Assembly (NCBI GenBank): GCA_027306845.1
Contig: DAHUYY010000014.1
Coordinates: 1-17,896 of the forward strand
DNA length: 17,896 bases
Direction of reading: 5' to 3'
Source: Vulcanimicrobiota bacterium
GTDB lineage: Bacteria > Vulcanimicrobiota > Vulcanimicrobiia > Vulcanimicrobiales > Vulcanimicrobiaceae
Within the stretch, counting starts at the first letter, position 1, and the number at the start of each line of letters is the position of its first letter. Shown piece after piece: positions 6,443 to 16,200 of this stretch. The notes below the pieces were generated by a model. It saw only the letters and a program-made list of their open reading frames with translations, was not told the origin of the DNA and searched no databases. The position numbers and the translations under genes are program-made.

Positions 6443-7708
6443 GTGCAATTTATCGATGAAGCCACGATCGAAATCTCCGCCGGCCGCGGCGGGGACGGCA
6501 TCGTTGCATGGCGCCGCGAAAAATATGTCCCGAAGGGCGGCCCCGCCGGCGGCGACGGCGGGCATGGCGGCAGCCTCTATCTTCTCGCCGACCCCGAGCT
6601 CAACACGCTCGTCGAATTTCGCTTCAAGCGGAAGTTCGCCGCCGAATCGGGCAAGGCGGGCGGCACCTCGAATAAATCGGGGCGCGCCGGCGAGGATCTC
6701 GTCATCCCCGTGCCCGTCGGCACGCTCGTCTACAAGAGCACCGAGACGCAGAGCGAGGCATTGCTCGCCGATCTCGCCCATCCCGGTCAACGTGCGCTCG
6801 TCGCGCGCGGCGGGAAAGGCGGCCTGGGAAACCAGCATTTTGCGACCGCTGCGCGACAGGCACCCGATTATGCGATTCGCGGCGAGGCGGGTGAAGAGTG
6901 CATCGTTCGTCTCGAACTGAAACTGCTTGCCGATATCGGCATCGTCGGCGTACCGAACGCCGGAAAATCGACCTTACTCTCGGTGATCACCGCGGCGCGC
7001 CCGAAGATCGCCGATTATCCGTTTACCACGATCGAACCGCAACTCGGCGTCGTGCGCCTCGACGACGAGCGCTCGTTCGTCGCCGTCGATGTCCCCGGCC
7101 TCATCGAAGGCGCACATGAAGGCGCCGGGCTCGGCGACCGCTTCTTACGCCACGTCGAGCGCACGCGCGTGCTCGTGCATCTTCTCGACGGCGCGAAATC
7201 GCTCGAGGAGATGGCGAGCGATCGCGCGACGATTGAAGCGGAGCTCCGCGCCTGGAACCCCGCGCTACCGGAGAAGCCGACGATCGTCGTCGTTAGCAAG
7301 CTCGATCTTCCCGATGCGCGCGAACGCTTCGCCGAGTTGCGCGAGCGGGATCCGCAGACGTTGGGTATCAGCGCGGCGACCCACCAGGGCATTCCCGAAT
7401 TACTCGCCGCAATGTGGCGCGCGCTCTCGCTCGCTCCGCCGCCGGCAGCGATCGATATATCGCCCGCGCAAATCGCGTTGCCCACGCGCGAGACCTTTAC
7501 CATCGCCCGCGATGACGACGGGACCTTCGTCGTGACGGGCGAACGCGTCGAACAACTTGCCGAACGCACGAATTTTGATTCCGATGAAGCGCTCGCACGA
7601 TTCGAGCGCGCGCTGGTGAAGATGGGCGTGGAAAAAGAGCTTCAGGCGCGTGGAGTCCGCGAAGGCGATAGCGTGCGGATCGGGACGTACGAATTCACCT
7701 ATTCATGA
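6443..7708 (+). CDS. obg: GTPase Obg/CgtA, with C-terminal OCT domain
   Basis: Essential ribosome-assembly and stress GTPase acting on the 50S subunit. The 421 residues hold three domains. The glycine-rich Obg fold is at about 1-160 (AGRGGDGIVAWRREKYVPKGG). The G domain is at about 161-330, with G1 GVPNAGKST at 169-177, G3 DVPG at 216-219 followed by the Obg-specific LIEGAHEGAGLGDRFLRH, G4 SKLD at 285-288 (usually NKxD) and G5 SA at 310-311. An OCT domain fills about 345-421, as in Bacillus and many Gram-positives. Start is GTG at 6443, since MQFIDEATIEI is the expected beginning; no Shine-Dalgarno is visible. The stop overlaps nadD as ATGA. Confidence 0.96.
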   Translation: MQFIDEATIEISAGRGGDGIVAWRREKYVPKGGPAGGDGGHGGSLYLLADPELNTLVEFRFKRKFAAESGKAGGTSNKSGRAGEDLVIPVPVGTLVYKSTETQSEALLADLAHPGQRALVARGGKGGLGNQHFATAARQAPDYAIRGEAGEECIVRLELKLLADIGIVGVPNAGKSTLLSVITAARPKIADYPFTTIEPQLGVVRLDDERSFVAVDVPGLIEGAHEGAGLGDRFLRHVERTRVLVHLLDGAKSLEEMASDRATIEAELRAWNPALPEKPTIVVVSKLDLPDARERFAELRERDPQTLGISAATHQGIPELLAAMWRALSLAPPPAAIDISPAQIALPTRETFTIARDDDGTFVVTGERVEQLAERTNFDSDEALARFERALVKMGVEKELQARGVREGDSVRIGTYEFTYS

Positions 7709-8319
7709 AACTCGGCATCTTCGGCGGCACCTTCGACCCCATCCATAACGCGCATCTCTTCGTTGCGGAATCGGCACGACTGAGCGAAGGGCTCGACCGC
7801 GTGCTCTTTCTTCCCACTCGGCACCAGCACTATCGAAACGGCGCAATAGCCGATGCCCAGCATCGCTGCGCGATGATCTTAGGATCGATCGCCACCAATC
7901 GCGGCTTCGCGCTCGACGATAGCGATCTGCTTCCCGAGGCGACCGGCTACACCGCCGATCTGCTACCGCGGTTGCGCGCGCGCTATCCCGATGCTTCGTT
8001 TACGTTTCTCATCGGTGCGGATTCGCTCGTCAACTCGCACTGGGTGCGGCTCGATGAAGTGCTCGGCAGCCTCGAACGGTTCGTCATCGCACCGCGCGCC
8101 GGCGTTCCCGACGATGCACTCGCCCGCGTCATCGCCGCTCTTCCCACGAGCCTGCGCCAACGCGTCGGCACGCTCAATCTTCCCGCGCTTCCCGAATCGG
8201 CGACCTTGATTCGCACCCTGCTCGCGCAGGGGCGCAGCATCCGCTATCTCGTTCCCGAGGCGGTTTGGCAGTATATTCGCACCCATCGCCTCTACGGGCA
8301 ACCGGAATGCGAGCGATGA
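7705..8319 (+). CDS. nadD: Nicotinate-nucleotide adenylyltransferase
   Basis: Joins nicotinate mononucleotide and ATP to make deamido-NAD in NAD biosynthesis. The 204 residues match the family length. The nucleotidyltransferase signature GGTFDPIHNAHL is at residues 7-18 (H14 and H17 contact ATP phosphates). IGADSL lies mid-chain, and the second ATP-binding segment is SATLIRTLLAQGRSIRYLVP near the end (family ISSTxIR...SIRYLVP). It is coupled to obg and maf by 4-nt overlaps. The obg-nadD order is common, often followed by rsfS, which is replaced here by maf. Confidence 0.95.
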   Translation: MKLGIFGGTFDPIHNAHLFVAESARLSEGLDRVLFLPTRHQHYRNGAIADAQHRCAMILGSIATNRGFALDDSDLLPEATGYTADLLPRLRARYPDASFTFLIGADSLVNSHWVRLDEVLGSLERFVIAPRAGVPDDALARVIAALPTSLRQRVGTLNLPALPESATLIRTLLAQGRSIRYLVPEAVWQYIRTHRLYGQPECER

Positions 8320-8924
8320 ACGGCATCTATCTTGCCAGTGCCTCGCCGCGCCGCCTGGAATTATTGCAGTCGCTCGGACTGCAGGTCGAGGTGATTCCGA
8401 GTGAGTACGGCGAGCCCGACAACCCCGCGCTCACCCCGCGCGAACTCGCGCAGCGCCATGCACGCGAGAAGCTGCGCGACGTCGTGGCGCGGCTCGGAGC
8501 GAGCATCGACCGCCCGACGTTAGCCGCCGACACCGTCGTCGACCGCGACGGAACCGCGCTCAATAAACCCCGCGATGCCGACGAAGCGCGCGCGATGCTC
8601 GCCTCGCTCTCGGGCCGCGAACACCTGGTTCACACCGCAGTGGCGATTGCTTTTCCCGATAATGCCGGGGCCGTCGAATTTTGCGAAACGACGCGCGTGC
8701 GCTTCCACGAACTCACAACCGATGAAATCGCCGAATACGTCGCAAGCGGAGAACCATTCGATAAAGCCGGGGGATACGGCATTCAAGGGCGCGCCGCGGC
8801 ATTAGTCGACGGAATCGACGGCGATTTTTACACCGTTATGGGGCTGCCCCTCGGTCGCGTCGTACGCACGCTCCGCGCTCGCGGATATCGCCCCGCATCC
8901 ACGAAACCGGCGCATGCGCACTGA
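8316..8924 (+). CDS. maf: Maf-family nucleoside triphosphate pyrophosphatase (probable dTTP/UTP type)
   Basis: House-cleaning enzyme that hydrolyses non-canonical or excess nucleotides to monophosphates. The 202 residues start MNGIYLASASPRRLELL, with the Maf SxSPRR signature at 8-13. The catalytic Asp72 is in AADTVV, KPRD is at 84-87, and GGYGIQG carries the Gln typical of the YhdE/BsMaf branch that prefers dTTP and UTP. The ATG at 8316 overlaps the nadD stop as ATGA; an in-frame ATG three codons earlier (8307) is possible. The 3' end overlaps mreC by 11 nt. A maf-mre neighbourhood is also known in Bacillus. Confidence 0.93.
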   Translation: MNGIYLASASPRRLELLQSLGLQVEVIPSEYGEPDNPALTPRELAQRHAREKLRDVVARLGASIDRPTLAADTVVDRDGTALNKPRDADEARAMLASLSGREHLVHTAVAIAFPDNAGAVEFCETTRVRFHELTTDEIAEYVASGEPFDKAGGYGIQGRAAALVDGIDGDFYTVMGLPLGRVVRTLRARGYRPASTKPAHAH

Positions 8925-9714
8925 CGAACGCAAACTGCTCGTCCTTCTCGCGATCGTCATCGCTGCGGCGCTGCTCGCCATCGTTCAGGTGCAAGCGCAA
9001 CGAAGCGGCGAGCCGAGCCCTATCTCCGTCGCCGCCTCCTATCTCATCGCCGGAGGGGAGAACCTCGTTGCATCCGTCGGAAACGCCGTCGGCGGCGGCG
9101 CAAGCACCATCATCTCGTTCCCTTCGCTCAACGCGCGAAACGCCGCGCTCGTCGCCGCGAACGAAGCACTGCTCGAACGCAATGCACGGCTTCACCAAGA
9201 GCTCGCCGACGCGTTAGCGATCGCCGGCATCCGCCGACTGCGCGAAAACAACCCGCGCGGTATCGAAGCGCGCGTCATCGGCTTCCCCCCCGAGGGGGCG
9301 ACGCGCAGCATTACGATCGATCGCGGATCGCTCGCCGGCGTTCGTCGCGATGACGGCGTGCTCGCACCCGGCGGCGTCGTCGGCCACGTTACTCAAGTGA
9401 CGCCGCTCGATGCGACGGTGGTTCTGGCAACGGATTTTTCGAGTCGCATTCCGGCGATCGTTCGAAACGGACGCTGGTGGGGAATCGCTCGCGGAAACCT
9501 GCGGAGCATTCGTCTCGATTACGTCACGCTCGACGCTCCACTCCACGTCGGCGATATCGTCGTTACCGGAAACGGGCGCACGTTTCGCGCCGGCATTCCC
9601 ATCGGCCGAATCGTCAAGATCGACCGCAACGATTCCAGCCTCTATCAGACCGCCATCCTGCAACCATCGGTACGCTTGAATGCCTTGGATCGACTCCTCG
9701 TCGTTGCACGTTAG
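8914..9714 (+). CDS. mreC: Rod shape-determining protein MreC
   Basis: Periplasmic scaffold of the elongasome; it activates PBP2/RodA. The 266 residues show a short cytoplasmic start (MRTDERK), one membrane helix (about 8-28), a coiled coil (about 70-115, SLNARNAALVAANEALLERN), and the C-terminal paired beta-barrel region (VIGFPPEGATRSITIDRGS, then GVVGHVTQV and GDIVVTGNGRTFRAGIPIG). It starts inside the end of maf and overlaps the mreD start by up to 35 nt. Confidence 0.93.
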   Translation: MRTDERKLLVLLAIVIAAALLAIVQVQAQRSGEPSPISVAASYLIAGGENLVASVGNAVGGGASTIISFPSLNARNAALVAANEALLERNARLHQELADALAIAGIRRLRENNPRGIEARVIGFPPEGATRSITIDRGSLAGVRRDDGVLAPGGVVGHVTQVTPLDATVVLATDFSSRIPAIVRNGRWWGIARGNLRSIRLDYVTLDAPLHVGDIVVTGNGRTFRAGIPIGRIVKIDRNDSSLYQTAILQPSVRLNALDRLLVVAR

Positions 9715-10222
9715 GGAGCCCGAGACTCCCTACCGATATCCCGTGTGGTGGCACGTCGTGCTTGCATTGGGGCTCGCGTTGCTCGCGCAGGGAACGCTGC
9801 TATCGCGGTTTACGTGGGCAGATATTCCGCCGAGCGCGGTTCTTCTCGTCGTCATTTGGTTTTCGGTACGGTTAGGGCCACAGCGTGCCGCAATGCTCGG
9901 CCTCATCGCCGGGCTCTGCGAAGACCTGCTCTCCGGAACCACCGGCGGCTCGTGGATGCTCGCAACGCTCGCTGCCGCGGTGCTCACGGCATTGCTCTCG
10001 CAACGTTTTTTTAGCGACTCACCGTTGCTTTATGCGGCGCTTGCATTCGTCGCCACTTTCGTTCGTAACGCCGTCTTCTGGGCCGCGATGCAGATCGCCG
10101 GCTCGCCGTTTGCCTGGAGCAGCCTGCACTTTCACGATGCGATACGACAATCGATTCTCGATTCGATTTGCCTGGGAATCTTTGCTTGGTGGTACCGCGC
10201 CAGACATCGCGATAACCTATGA
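9680..10222 (+). CDS. mreD: Rod shape-determining protein MreD
   Basis: Small integral-membrane partner of MreC. The 180 residues contain about five hydrophobic segments (from WWHVVLALGLALLAQGTLL to ILDSICLGIFAWWYRARH) and the characteristic GLIAGLCEDLLSGTTGG loop. The ATG at 9680 gives a 35-nt overlap with mreC. A TTG at 9704 is an alternative start closer to the first helix, and neither has a strong ribosome site. It ends in an ATGA overlap with the PBP2 gene. Confidence 0.88.
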   Translation: MPWIDSSSLHVREPETPYRYPVWWHVVLALGLALLAQGTLLSRFTWADIPPSAVLLVVIWFSVRLGPQRAAMLGLIAGLCEDLLSGTTGGSWMLATLAAAVLTALLSQRFFSDSPLLYAALAFVATFVRNAVFWAAMQIAGSPFAWSSLHFHDAIRQSILDSICLGIFAWWYRARHRDNL

Positions 10223-12075
10223 AAGACACCGGAATTTGGCTGCGCCAGCGCTTCGAACGCCCGGCACGCAGGCTCGTCGGCTTCGTGGCTTTTGCAGCCC
10301 TGATTTTCGCGGTCTTGTTGGGACGACTCATCGACGTGCAGATCGTCCACGGAGCGGAGTACCGCGCGCAGGCGGAAGCAAACCAAATTCGCCTCATTCG
10401 CGTCGCCGCACCACGCGGCCTCATTGTCGACCGCCACGGGAAAGTGATGGTTCGCAGTCGGCCGTCGTTTGTGGTCGCGCTAGTGCCGTCGCTCGTCAAA
10501 CATCTCCATCGAGAATTGCAGAGCGTCGCCTCAACCATCCACCTTTCGCCGGCGAAACTCGAGGACCGGCTCTATCACCATAACGGTGTGAACTACCGCA
10601 ATTTCGCCGAAGTGCAAACCTACGAACCCTACGGCCCGGTCGTTCTCGCTCGCAATCTCTCGGTCGCCGACGTCGCTCGCCTCTCGGAGCTCCTCGCCGA
10701 TCTTCCCGGCGTCGATATCGAGGTTCAGGCGATACGCGACTATCCATATAACAACGTCGGCTCGTTGATGCTGGGATATGTCGGGCTCATCACCGCTTCG
10801 GAATACAAGCGCTTACGCCCGTATGGGTATTCGCCGAATGCAATCGTCGGCAAGGACGGCTTGGAATACGAATACGATCGTTATTTGCGCGGTCGCCCCG
10901 GAGGGCAGCGCGTGGTTGTCGACGCCGCCGGAAACGTCGTCGCCGGCGACCGGCTTCCCGACAAGGCTCCGGTGCCCGGTGACACGCTCGAGCTCGCGGT
11001 AAGCCTGCGGTTACAACGCATCGTCGAGAGCGCGCTTGCCCATGGTGTCCAGCGCGTGCAGCGCGGTGAATCGGTCTCCGGCGCGGTGGTCGTGGAGGAC
11101 CCGTGGACCGGACGCATTCTCGCGATGTCGAGCTATCCAAATTATAACCCCAACGATTTTGCGCTCGACCGCTCGCGTAAAATTTCGTTTTATCTTACCG
11201 ACCCCGCGCAACCGCTCTTCAATCGCGCTATCGCCGCTGCGACGCCGACCGGCTCGACATTTAAAATGGTTACCGGTTCGGCGGCGATTACCGTCGGTGT
11301 CATTCGTCGCAATCAAATCGTCTACGACAACGGTGAATGGAACTGTGACGGTTACTTAGCGCGCGATATCGTTTCGGGCGGGCTCGGATACACGAGTTTC
11401 GTGCCGGCGCTTGCGGCCTCGTCGGACGGATATTTCTATCGCCTCTCGATGGGGCTCGGCCTCAAGCGGCTGCGTAAATTCGCGCTGCTCTACGGCCTCG
11501 ACGCGCGCACCGGTATCGACCTGCCCGGCGAGAGTAAGGGCAATTGGCCGACCAACGCCTGGATGATGAAAAATTACGGCCTGCCGCAAGAACCGAGCGA
11601 CGCCTGTTTTCTCGGTATCGGGCAAGGCGCGATGCAAGCGACGCCATTACAGATCGCCAACATCGCCTCGGCGGTCGTCAACGGCGGCACGCTCTATCGG
11701 CCGCATATCGTCACGCGCATTCTCTCCCCCGACGGCCGAATCATAAAAGTATTTCCCCCGGTGATTATCCGTCACGTTCCGGTGACGCAGAAATCTCTCG
11801 CTGCGGTTCGCGCCGGAATGGCGCAGGTTACCTCGGCGGTCGGCACCGCCTACGGGCTTGCAATACCGGGTTTTCCGTTCGCCGGAAAGACGGGCACCGT
11901 AGAGACCGATGGCGGAAACGGGCCAAACACGACGTGGTTCGTCTGTTGGGCACCGCTCAAACATCCAAAGCTGGTCATCGCCGTCTACGTCGACCGCAGC
12001 GGCGGCTACGGTGCGAACGTCGCCGCACCGATCGCGCGAAAAATTATGATTCGTTATTTTCGCTTGAAGGTCTAA
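10219..12075 (+). CDS. mrdA: Penicillin-binding protein 2, class B transpeptidase of the elongasome
   Basis: Cross-links peptidoglycan during lateral wall growth. The 618 residues match the family. A cytoplasmic stub is followed by one membrane helix (about 20-41), then the pedestal domain with PRGLIVDRHGKVM and GYVGLITASEY, then the transpeptidase domain. Active-site motifs: S346-TFK349 (catalytic Ser, in TGSTFK rather than the usual PGSTFK), S401-S-D403, and K557-T-G559. GVNYRNFAEVQTYEP and GKDGLEYEYDRYLRG are typical of PBP2 and not of FtsI. The partner SEDS polymerase RodA, normally next, is not in the window. The stop overlaps the stop of the convergent gene by 3 nt. Confidence 0.94.
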   Translation: MKDTGIWLRQRFERPARRLVGFVAFAALIFAVLLGRLIDVQIVHGAEYRAQAEANQIRLIRVAAPRGLIVDRHGKVMVRSRPSFVVALVPSLVKHLHRELQSVASTIHLSPAKLEDRLYHHNGVNYRNFAEVQTYEPYGPVVLARNLSVADVARLSELLADLPGVDIEVQAIRDYPYNNVGSLMLGYVGLITASEYKRLRPYGYSPNAIVGKDGLEYEYDRYLRGRPGGQRVVVDAAGNVVAGDRLPDKAPVPGDTLELAVSLRLQRIVESALAHGVQRVQRGESVSGAVVVEDPWTGRILAMSSYPNYNPNDFALDRSRKISFYLTDPAQPLFNRAIAAATPTGSTFKMVTGSAAITVGVIRRNQIVYDNGEWNCDGYLARDIVSGGLGYTSFVPALAASSDGYFYRLSMGLGLKRLRKFALLYGLDARTGIDLPGESKGNWPTNAWMMKNYGLPQEPSDACFLGIGQGAMQATPLQIANIASAVVNGGTLYRPHIVTRILSPDGRIIKVFPPVIIRHVPVTQKSLAAVRAGMAQVTSAVGTAYGLAIPGFPFAGKTGTVETDGGNGPNTTWFVCWAPLKHPKLVIAVYVDRSGGYGANVAAPIARKIMIRYFRLKV

Positions 12076-13253
12076 GCTTCGACGTCGAGCTTGGCCAATT
12101 CCGCAAGTGCGTCATCGAGCAGCGAATCGAGGACGCGATCGCTATGCGTCGCGATGACGCGGTGAAATTCGGCGACGGGTAGCTCGCAGAGGACCGCGAG
12201 GCTCTCGGCTGCGCGCGCGCGGTACTGCGAGAGAATGTCGCGCTCGTGGCCGTGAACGAGCAGCACGGTCGGGAGCAACTGCACGGTAATGACCCACGGC
12301 AGCGCGGCACCGATCGGCTCGTTTTCAAGGCGAGCGCGCGCTTGCGCGAGATCGTCGAGATCGACGATGCCGGCGAGCAACCGCATCTCGCCGGTCGCCA
12401 CCGGCATCTCCGCGTCACCCGGCGTGGCAAGCAATGCGTCGAGCAACGAACGTAATGCAAGCCGTCCGGCACCATCTTCGATATCTTTACCCGAAACGAC
12501 CGGGCGCGGGCGATTGAGCGTCATCACCAAGCGCGAGATCGGCGCGTTCATCGCCTCGCGCGCAGCGCGTAAAGCCGCATCGAGCGCCGGCGCCGCACCG
12601 ACCGCGCTCTCGGGCAACAAGCGCCGGACCGCGATAAGATGGCGCAGCATGCCGCCGCTATCCGCTCGTTCGATCGTGCGCAGCTCTTCGTGCAGACGAA
12701 GATGCGCGAGGTCGAGAACGAGCGTCACCTTCGCTCCGTTCGGTCGGAGGGTGCCGCCGTCGGCGCGCACCGGCGTCGATTGCGCTTCGAGCCGCTGCTC
12801 GTGCGGTTCTTCAACCGCGAGATCGGGAAAGAGTGCGCGCAGCGTGCGCGCCATCGAACGCTTTCGTTCGTCGTCGCAGGTGGCGAGATAGCGTTCGGCC
12901 GTTTCGCGCTGACCGCGCGGTCTAAGAGCGTGGGCGGCGGCGGTCGCGACGACCTCGCTTGGATCGGTCAATGCGTAGGCCAGCAAGGCGGCGCTTCGAT
13001 CGTCGCTTCGTTCTTCAATGGAGAAGAGCAAATCGCAGCGCGACGCTTCGGGAAGCTGCGCAAACTCGGCCTCCTCGCGTTCCCCCCAAAGCGGTTCGAC
13101 GACGCTCGAGAGGGGCGGCGTTTGCTCCGAAGGCGGAAGCGGAGCCGCGCGCTCTGCACGTTCAACCCGTTCGCTCCTCGGCAAGAATCGCGCGAGAACG
13201 ATAACCAGCGCGCCGATAACGAAGAGTGCAACGACGACGAACGTAAAATTCAT
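12072..13253 (-). CDS. Membrane-anchored helical-repeat protein sharing a C-terminal domain with its neighbour; function unknown
   Basis: A 393-residue protein I cannot assign to a named family. Residues 4-23 are one membrane helix (MNFTFVVVALFVIGALVIVLA), followed by RFLPRSERVER; by the positive-inside rule the bulk should be cytoplasmic. A Pro-rich linker leads to a short alpha-helical, HEAT-like stretch (about 70-150; RSAALLAYALTDPSEVVATA). From about 178 to the end it is alpha-helical and matches the C-terminus of the gene before it. Shared points include RHLIAVRRLLPES against GHLFALRALLPDS, AALPW..LLP against SALPW..LLP, QYRARAAESLAVLCELP against RYRSALCATLGELVSLEP, and HSDRVLDSLLDDAL against SSDERLDAALASL. 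The ATG at 13253 overlaps the upstream stop as ATGA; longer in-frame starts would lie inside that gene. Probably one functional pair. Confidence 0.82.
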   Translation of the reverse strand: MNFTFVVVALFVIGALVIVLARFLPRSERVERAERAAPLPPSEQTPPLSSVVEPLWGEREEAEFAQLPEASRCDLLFSIEERSDDRSAALLAYALTDPSEVVATAAAHALRPRGQRETAERYLATCDDERKRSMARTLRALFPDLAVEEPHEQRLEAQSTPVRADGGTLRPNGAKVTLVLDLAHLRLHEELRTIERADSGGMLRHLIAVRRLLPESAVGAAPALDAALRAAREAMNAPISRLVMTLNRPRPVVSGKDIEDGAGRLALRSLLDALLATPGDAEMPVATGEMRLLAGIVDLDDLAQARARLENEPIGAALPWVITVQLLPTVLLVHGHERDILSQYRARAAESLAVLCELPVAEFHRVIATHSDRVLDSLLDDALAELAKLDVEA

Positions 13254-16200
13254 CGCGTCTGCAAGCTCGCAAGGCTCTCGCGCAGGCTCGCAAGGGCGGC
13301 GTCGAGCCGCTCGTCCGAGCTTCGCGTCAGCCGGTCGAGGAAATCTGCAGGTTCGAGCGAGACGAGCTCTCCGAGCGTCGCGCAGAGTGCGCTGCGATAT
13401 CGTGCGGCAGCGACGCTCTCGTCGGGAAGCAGATGCGCGAGGGCGAACCACGGCAACGCACTCGCCGGCGGCGCCTCCGGCATACGCTCCAACAGCGCGC
13501 GTAATTCCGCTCCGCCAACGTGCCCGCGCAACGAGGCGGCGCTCCCCGCCGGCAGCGGCGGCTCGCCATGCGCTAGGGCGGCGTCGGCGAGCGCAGCTTC
13601 GATCGCCTGGCGCAACGTCGGCGTTTCGAGTTCGCGCTCGACCATCGCGTAATGCGCGATTCGCAGTTTGATAAAGAGCCGGTCGAACGACTCGCGAAGC
13701 ATGTCGCGGAGCCGACCGAGCGTCGGAAGCGGCGAAGAACCGATGCTGTCGGGAAGCAAAGCGCGCAGAGCGAATAGGTGGCCGACGATGCGGCCCGGAC
13801 GAATTTCGCCGAGTTGTCGTTCGATCTGCAGAAGACGCTCCGGGCTCAACGAGAGCATCGTGCCGATCCGCGGGCCCGTCGCCGTTGGAGTGCCGTTTGC
13901 TTCACCGTTCGCGGCGACCGCTCTCGCCGCCGGCAACTCCTCGTGCCGCAAATCGTTCGCTGCCGGCTGCCCCTCGAGCGGGCCTCCGACGACGCCGTCG
14001 AGCCCGAAGGGGAGCCCGGCGATCGAACCTGCGAGCAACGGCGTCGAACGAACGTGCAACTCGTCGGAGAGCGCCTCGTTGCTTCGCTCGCCGTCGTAGG
14101 CGATGCGCGCCTTACGGACGATACGTTCGCCGAGCTGCAACTGGTTGTGCGCGATTTCGCGCCAAGAAACGACGGCTTCGACCCCCGGTTCAACGGCTGT
14201 AAAGATGATGCCGCGCTCGGCTGCAAAGGCCGGCTTCGCGCCGATATCGCGCACCGGCACGCCGTTGACGGCGGTGGAGTTCGGGACGTAAATCAGCGTC
14301 GACGGCTGTTCGATCGCCACTTCGACGCGGCGCGCGGTGCCGTCGCCGACGTTGCGCAGCCGCAGCATCCAATCGATACCCTCGCCGGCCTCGATACTCC
14401 CGCTCGGAGTGCTTCTTAACGCGACGCCTGAAAAATCCGGCTCGGCGGTTGTTTCGATAACGAAACGTTCGAGCTGAAGCGGAATCATTTCATCTGCGGT
14501 GACGACCGCTTCGAGCGCGAGCGGAAATTCGCGCGCGAGACTGCGCAGCAAACGGACTCCGACCAACACCTCGGCACTCGCTCCGGCGGGAATATCACCG
14601 ACATCGAGCGCGGAGTTCGTGCGCTTGGCGCCTTCGATGCTTTCGATGCGTGCCTCCGGCGCGAGAAAGAGCCGAACGCGAACGTTTCGCGCCGTGTCGG
14701 TTCCGATATTTTCGAGAAAAAGTACGACTTCGGTAACGCGATTCGGACGAAGCGGTTCGCTCTCGCGACGTTCGATGCGCGAGCGTTCCGTGGTGAACGA
14801 GGCATGCGAATCGACGATCGATTCGATCTCGCCCAGCGATTGCTCGCCAAGTTCCTGCGTCGTCAGAACTGCGCGAAGCGAGAGGTTCGTACGATCCGGT
14901 AACGGACTGCGTACCTGCGCCTGCAGGCGAAAAACGCGCTCGGTAAAGGCATCGAGCGTGCCGAGTTCTAGCCGTCCGTCGGAGAGCGCAACCCGCGCAT
15001 CGTTCTCGAATATTTCGAGTGACTCCAATTCGATATCGTGAACGAAGGTCAGGGCTGCGTCGTGTGCGGCTGCCGAGCCCGTATTCGCAACCGAGAGCTC
15101 CGCTTCGATACGACCGCCCGGACGAACGGAGCCCGAGCCGATTCGCTTGAGCCGATTCCGGCGCGGGACGAAGCGCGGGCGCGAGACGACGGTAAATCGG
15201 CGTTCGAAGTAACGTTCGCCGATCGCAGCGGAGGGCGACCACCAAATGCGCGCACCGAGCTCGATCTCTCTTCCGTTCGGTTGCGGCGACGCGAGCACAA
15301 AATCGGCGGTCAACTGCGCGGACTCACCGGCATCGAGCGCGCCGAGTTCCACGCGAAGATTATCCCGCTTCCGGTCGCGCACCGGCGCGCCGTCGAGATG
15401 TATGCTGCCGCGAACCAGCGTCAACGCGGGATCTGCAGAGAGAGCGAGGTCGACGCGTTCGGCGCGAGCGCTACCGTCGTTCTGCAGCGAGATCGAGACG
15501 CGCACGCGTTGGCCGGGAAGAAGTTCGCCCGACGACGGCTCGACCTGCAGCGCGTTCCGTTCGCCGGAAAAATCGGGTGCCGCCGCGAGCGTGAGCGCGC
15601 TCTCGGGGAGATCGAAAACCGGGCTCTCCTGCGACGCCACGCGCGTTTGAAAACGAATCGTCGTCCCGTCGGGAAGCGGAGCCTCGATGCGAACGCGGTA
15701 TTGCAGCGTTGCGGTCGCTCCGGAGGCGAGAGATCGAGAGATGACCGGCGCATAGAGACGGTCGAAGGCAAGAGCTCGCTCGCCCTCAAGTTCGTGGCCG
15801 TCCACGCGAACCGAGCCCGGAACGTACTGCGTATTCTCCGGAATGGGCGCGAGCACGACGACATCGTGCGCGCTCGACGCGCCGGCGTTGTGGACGCAGA
15901 CCGTGACGAGCGCCTCCCCGCCCGGGGCGGCGGCACCACGCGCCTCGATGCTCGCGATCGTTCCGGCGTTACGCAAGTTGGGCTTGCTGCGCGCGATCAG
16001 GCGAACGACGTTCGAGCCGACCGGCTCGAGCTCGAGGCTGGCGACCGCGGCCTGAATTTCGACGGTGCTCCCGTTTTCAATCGCTCCCGCAACGCTATAG
16101 CAGAGCTCGATGCGGCGGCGCTGCCCCGGCGCGACATCGCCGATCGAGGCACCGGTGCGAGCGAGCAGCGGCGAGTTTCCTTGCTCGTCGTCGACGAGCG

